Assembly: GCA_018263655.1 (NCBI GenBank)
Contig: JAANWY010000249.1
Span: 1 to 8,304 of the forward strand
Source of the DNA: Anaerolineales bacterium
GTDB taxonomy: Bacteria; Chloroflexota; Anaerolineae; Epilineales; JAANWY01
DNA length: 8,304 nucleotides
Direction: 5' to 3'
Under the pieces are notes generated by a model, which was not told the origin of the DNA, did not search any database, and saw only the letters and a program-made list of their open reading frames with translations. The position numbers were made by a program, and so were the translations under genes. Of the stretch, positions 5,483 through 8,304 are shown piece after piece (the first letter of the stretch is position 1; every line of letters begins with the position of its first letter).

Positions 5483-6838
5483 CTAGGTCTCCATTCCCTG
5501 ATCTTGCCGCTGTGGGTGGCGGGCCGATGGCCAGTCGGGGTCGTCGACGCGGGCGCCGGCCGGCGCCGGCACCACGCCGGTCTCCAGGATCGGATCGCCA
5601 GTTTCGCGCATCCACGCCTCCAGCTTCCGACTCAGCTCGGCACGGACATCGGCCAGCTCAGAGCGGTCGAACAAGTTGTTCTGTTCGTCGGGATCGAAGA
5701 CCAAATCGTAGAGCATCTCCTGCTCGCGTGGCTGATCCAGCCAGCCGCGATCTAGCAAGAGGTGTTTGGTGGGGGACTCATCCACATTGGGCAGGACGAG
5801 CCTGTCGCGGTCACCGTAGCGGCGGATGTATTTGTAGCGCTCGCTGCGGATGGCGCGCATGGGTTCGTAGGCAGCGTGATAGTTGGACTCGGCAAAGACG
5901 TAGTCGTGAAGGTCATCGACCTCGCCAGCTACCAACGGGCGCAGCGACTGGCCCTGCACGTGATCGGGGATCGGGATGCCGGCTACGTCGTAGGCCGTCG
6001 GCACCAGATCGGTCAGGCTAACCATCTGATCGAAGACCTGGCCACCACGGAAGCCGGCCGGCCCACGAATCACGAGGAAGACGCCGATGCCGTGATCGGT
6101 CAGGTTACACATGTTGCGCGGGAACTGGAGCCCGTGATCCGAGAAACAGAAGACGACCGTGTTGTCAGCCAAGCCGGCGTCGTCCAGTGCATCGAGCATG
6201 GCGCCGAACTTTGCGTCCATGATGCGCGCGGCGGCTTTGAAATTCGCCGTGTCAGCGCGGGTCGCAGGCGTGTCGGGCAGCGGGCGGGGCGGCCGGCAAT
6301 ATCTCACATCCTCCGCCGGATGGTTCTCGGGATCAGCCTCGGGAAAGGGCCGGTGCGTCTCGTTCAGGCCGAGGGAGAGGAAGAACGGCTGTTGCGGCGA
6401 TGTCTTCAAGAACTCGATAGCCGCTTCGGCAGGGTCGCGCTGACGAGCGTGATCAGCGTAGTTGTCGTCCCAGTCCGAGAGAACGTCGTCATAGCCGACC
6501 ACGCCGACGTCGGGGGCAGTGTGTTCGACACCGGATAGGGCAGTGTGGTAGCCGTTGGCTTTGAGTGTGTGAACGATGTGCCGGCCGTAGTCCGACATGG
6601 CGAATCCGCGATGGGCAAGGCCCAGCATGCCGGCGGAGTGAGGATACATGCCGGTCAGAAAACCGGCCCGGCTCGGCGAGCAGGTCGGCGCGGCACAGAA
6701 GGCTTGTCGAAACAGCACACCTTCTTCCGCCAGCCGTCGCAAGTTCGGCGTTGGTACAGCATAACCATACGGCTGCACGAACTGCCCCGTGTTGTGCGAA
6801 TGCATGAAGATAACGTTGGGGGAAGTTGCTCTTGACAT
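5483..6838 (-). CDS. Type I sulfatase 2, heparan N-sulfatase-like
   Basis: A protein of 451 residues. The formylglycine signature CSPSRAGFLTG (53-63) has Cys53. FSDHG carries metal residues Asp234 and His235, NETHRPF (159-165) carries His162, and RPPRPLPDTPATRAD (182-196) recalls the LPDTPxxRxD segment of sulfamidase (SGSH) relatives. The usual GKxH is GVEH (103-106), as I remember for this subfamily. The N-terminal metal site reads HSHNTG (13-18), whereas relatives I recall have HSHDTG, so the Asp ligand is Asn16 here. The tail after about residue 420 is Pro/Arg/Gln rich. No signal peptide is visible. I chose ATG at 6838: homology begins at SPNVIF, and the frame upstream to 7003 overlaps the HNH gene and looks non-coding. 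It starts 20 bp after the HNH stop with a weak ribosome site, so it may be co-transcribed with that pair. Substrate is unassigned; an N- or O-sulfated glucosamine is an inference from family and neighbours. Confidence 0.92.
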   Translation of the reverse strand: MSRATSPNVIFMHSHNTGQFVQPYGYAVPTPNLRRLAEEGVLFRQAFCAAPTCSPSRAGFLTGMYPHSAGMLGLAHRGFAMSDYGRHIVHTLKANGYHTALSGVEHTAPDVGVVGYDDVLSDWDDNYADHARQRDPAEAAIEFLKTSPQQPFFLSLGLNETHRPFPEADPENHPAEDVRYCRPPRPLPDTPATRADTANFKAAARIMDAKFGAMLDALDDAGLADNTVVFCFSDHGLQFPRNMCNLTDHGIGVFLVIRGPAGFRGGQVFDQMVSLTDLVPTAYDVAGIPIPDHVQGQSLRPLVAGEVDDLHDYVFAESNYHAAYEPMRAIRSERYKYIRRYGDRDRLVLPNVDESPTKHLLLDRGWLDQPREQEMLYDLVFDPDEQNNLFDRSELADVRAELSRKLEAWMRETGDPILETGVVPAPAGARVDDPDWPSARHPQRQDQGMET

Positions 6839-6858
6839 GACAAGGTAGCACTCAACAG

Positions 6859-7272
6859 TCACGGATACAGACCAGCTCGCATCAATTGCTGTCGCTCCCT
6901 CACGCGGTCTTCGTCGTTCAACCGCAGAATCTTTACGGTTACCCGCCCCTCCGGTGTCAGTGGCCTCATCTCGGTGCCTTCCAATCGGAAATGATTCTCC
7001 CAATGCTGAGTACGCGGGTTGAAAAAGGCAACTAACTCACCTGTCACTGGGTCGAACGAGCCGACATTTGGTCCCTTATAACGGTTGCAGCGCATGCACG
7101 CGAGGGCTAGATTGCTGGGTTCTGTTTGCCCGCCATGCTGACGCGCTACGATATGGTCAGGCTCATGTTTGTGCAGGACGACTGCTTGCGGGAGGAGACA
7201 ATACTCACAACGATGGGCTGCCCTTTCTGCCACCAATTCGCGAAGTTCAGGTGGGATATCAGAGCTCGTCAC
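6859..7272 (-). CDS. HNH endonuclease (McrA-like, zinc-binding)
   Basis: A nuclease of 137 residues. A zinc-finger-like Cys22-x-x-Cys25 precedes the HNH core: EPDHIVARQHGG (37-48) with Asp39-His40, then Asn54 in SNLALAC, then Cys59-x-x-Cys62 and NRYKG with Asn63. This is the compact Cys4 HNH architecture with Asn as the last catalytic-type residue. The remainder (70-137), with FNPRTQHWENHF and a helical C-terminus, is the extension seen in many small stand-alone HNH proteins of cyanobacteria and Chloroflexota. The start is GTG at 7272, overlapping the upstream gene stop as GTGA, with GGGAAG and GAAGG just before it. The overlap means tight co-expression with the 116-aa protein. The target is unknown; it may be a defence, mobile-DNA or repair enzyme. 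Confidence 0.88.
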   Translation of the reverse strand: MTSSDIPPELRELVAERAAHRCEYCLLPQAVVLHKHEPDHIVARQHGGQTEPSNLALACMRCNRYKGPNVGSFDPVTGELVAFFNPRTQHWENHFRLEGTEMRPLTPEGRVTVKILRLNDEDRVRERQQLMRAGLYP

Positions 7273-7619
7273 TTACCTTCTTCCCATTCGCCGGCGAGCT
7301 GGGCCTTGAGCATGATGACGGCGTGCTCAATCTGCTGCAGTTCGTCCAGCTCACGCTGTTCTGCTTCTCCCAAGAGCCCGGCTTCGCCCAAAGCCAAGAG
7401 ACGTTGCAGCCGTGCCTGTGCACGCTCCGACGCGTGGTAACTCATCACATCATCAGGGGACGGATTGGCAAGGAGAAAATCGATGATTTCAACAGCCACC
7501 TCTCTAGCAGGAGTCTCCAGTTTCACCAGACTCAACCCCAAAACGGTCGGCATCCACTGACGAACCGGCAAAATGCGTCTGGCTAACTGTTCAGGAAGTT
7601 GCATTTTGACTTCAACCAT
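7269..7619 (-). CDS. Small helical partner protein of the HNH endonuclease
   Basis: A protein of 116 residues with a hydrophobic N-terminal part (MQLPEQLARRILPVRQWMPTV begins at residue 6), a PSPDDVMSYHAS stretch (53-64), and a long charged helical C-terminal half (65-110) containing LGEAEQRELDELQQIEH (83-99). I recall small proteins with this last pattern (L.EAEEAELDEYxQIEH..R.LK) directly upstream of HNH genes in cyanobacteria and Chloroflexota. Function is not established as far as I know. GGAGGG sits 7 nt before the ATG at 7619. It overlaps the HNH gene by 4 bp, which suggests an obligate partner, for example a regulator or antitoxin-like inhibitor; that is inference. It has no catalytic motif, signal peptide or membrane segment. 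Confidence 0.8.
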   Translation of the reverse strand: MVEVKMQLPEQLARRILPVRQWMPTVLGLSLVKLETPAREVAVEIIDFLLANPSPDDVMSYHASERAQARLQRLLALGEAGLLGEAEQRELDELQQIEHAVIMLKAQLAGEWEEGK

Positions 7620-7626
7620 AGCAAAT

Positions 7627-7632
7627 CCCTCC
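7627..7632 (-). promoter_or_regulatory. Ribosome binding site of the 116-aa gene
   Basis: On the minus strand this reads GGAGGG, followed by 7 nt and then the ATG at 7619. It fixes the start of the small helical protein. The surrounding 81-bp spacer (7620-7700) shows no convincing promoter. Confidence 0.75.
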
Positions 7633-7700
7633 GAAAGCGGTGACCAGTGTCAGATCAGCATACATGCGCAGGCCCTCGAATTCGATGTCGAAGGATTCCC

Positions 7701-8304
7701 CTACATATCGTGGCCACTCAGTTGGTCCGCAAAGGCTTCGTGTTCCGGCGACGCTATCCCTTCCTGGAGTATGGCCAACACCCTGGCCAGGTCGCCGGCC
7801 CAGAAGGCGCCCGTATCCAACCAAAGACCAGGAAAGACCCGGGAGCACAGTACACCTTCGTCGCCAGGGACCAATGGCTGATAAACGTCCTCCTCCAATG
7901 CAAACCAGTCAATGCGTTGCTCATACATCTGAATCGCCAGATACTCCAGCACGCCATTCCGCGCGTAGACGCGCTTCTTGACGTTTAAGTCGTAGGCGGC
8001 ACTGCTGGCGGCTACCTCAACCAGTAGCTCAGGGGCGCCTTCCAGATACTCGTCTTCGGCAATCCTTGATTTGCCGCCCTGGCTTTCCGGCAGGCGCAAC
8101 TGGGCATCTGGTTGAGGCTCGTTGTCAAGATCCAGACGCAGCGTGGCGTTGTCGCTCAGATCAACGCCCGGCGTGGCAGCACAGTAGTATCCAAGCCACC
8201 CCACGATGCGTGCATGTGGCCGGCTTCAAGGGCGGGCGCGTCGAGGCGGTCATCATGCGGGTCGTAGATATTCTGCTGGCCTTCCCAGATCTGATTACGG
8301 GCCT
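7701..8304 (-). pseudogene. Uma2-family (DUF820) PD-(D/E)xK nuclease, frameshifted and partial
   Basis: The downstream frame (7701-8204) encodes 167 residues typical of Uma2: NEPQPD (28-33) with the PD aspartate, EDEYLEGAPELLVEVAASS (50-68) with the Glu motif, KKRVYARNGVLEYLA (76-90), VFPGLWLD (123-130) and a normal C-terminus RVLAILQEGIASPEHEAF. The family needs about 30-40 more residues at the N-terminus, and these are found in another frame. From 8302 to 8207 the minus strand reads ...YDPHDDRLDAPALEAGHMHA, then shifts at about 8205-8210, where the downstream frame continues as IVGWLGYY. The upstream frame runs on to a stop at 8156. Relatives have one residue between HMHA and IVGW, so loss of one 4-bp unit from a GCGT tandem would explain it. 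A GTG at 8204 could initiate a shortened protein, but no ribosome site is seen. The gene also runs off the window end. A sequencing or assembly error is possible. Uma2 biological function is poorly known. Confidence 0.75.

Noticed and set aside
5762..6538. Long plus-strand open frame of 258 codons opposite sulfatase 2
   Set aside because: It is antisense to a well-supported sulfatase and has no motif or ribosome site of its own.
6839..7003. Upstream extension of sulfatase 2 by 55 codons
   Set aside because: It overlaps the conserved HNH gene, is rich in Arg/Asp/Gly without pattern, and sulfatase homology begins only after the ATG at 6838.
7612..7848. Minus-strand frame of 78 codons ending ...FDIEFEGLRMYADLTLVTAF
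   Set aside because: The 3' part looks faintly protein-like and crosses the 7620-7700 spacer, but the N-terminal half overlaps conserved Uma2 coding sequence and the end overlaps the ribosome site and start of the 116-aa gene. A relic of an older gene cannot be excluded.

Overview
The window looks like bacterial accessory-metabolism DNA of high GC (roughly 60% by eye). Every gene I can support lies on the minus strand. The mix of Uma2-type nuclease, HNH endonuclease with a small helical partner, RelE-like toxin pair, paired sulfatases and a divergent NagA resembles Chloroflexota (Anaerolineae-like) or Planctomycetota-type genomes. That taxonomic guess is inference only; no rRNA or marker gene is present.

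In the direction of transcription (right to left) the layout is: a Uma2-family nuclease gene broken by a frameshift near position 8205 and cut by the window edge (7701-8304); a small helical protein of 116 aa (7269-7619) overlapping an HNH endonuclease (6859-7272); a sulfatase related to heparan N-sulfatases (5483-6838); a 123-bp inverted-repeat element (5358-5480); a second sulfatase (3925-5340); a short GC-rich hairpin repeat (3867-3936); a divergent N-acetylglucosamine-6-phosphate deacetylase, nagA (2588-3793); a glucosamine-6-phosphate deaminase, nagB copy 2 (1791-2564); a toxin-antitoxin-like pair (1239-1709 and 970-1251) behind a near-consensus promoter at 1762-1790; and a second nagB paralogue, copy 1 (118-903), followed by a single copy of the dispersed repeat (34-90).

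The metabolic core is sulfatase, sulfatase, NagA, NagB and NagB. It reads as an intracellular route for sulfated amino sugars: desulfation, N-deacetylation, then deamination to fructose-6-phosphate. Neither sulfatase has a visible signal peptide, so desulfation probably happens in the cytoplasm after uptake. No transporter, kinase or sulfatase-maturing enzyme is in the window, so those steps must be encoded elsewhere. NagA and both NagB proteins depart from the textbook active-site motifs in a coordinated-looking way, so the true substrate may not be plain GlcNAc-6-phosphate.

The most unusual points are these. A toxin-antitoxin-like pair with its own strong promoter sits between two paralogous nagB genes, so the distal nagB may be transcribed from that promoter. 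The antitoxin candidate is an unrecognised all-helical protein of 156 aa. A dispersed repeat with conserved arms and a variable centre occurs three times, each time close to a gene end. Sulfatase 2 has Asn where this family normally has a metal-binding Asp. Uma2 is inactivated by what looks like loss of one 4-bp tandem unit.

Gaps: positions 1-117 hold only the repeat and no gene; 3794-3924 and 5341-5482 are largely repeat DNA; 7620-7700 is an 81-bp spacer carrying a ribosome binding site. There are no tRNA, rRNA, CRISPR or recognisable IS features.
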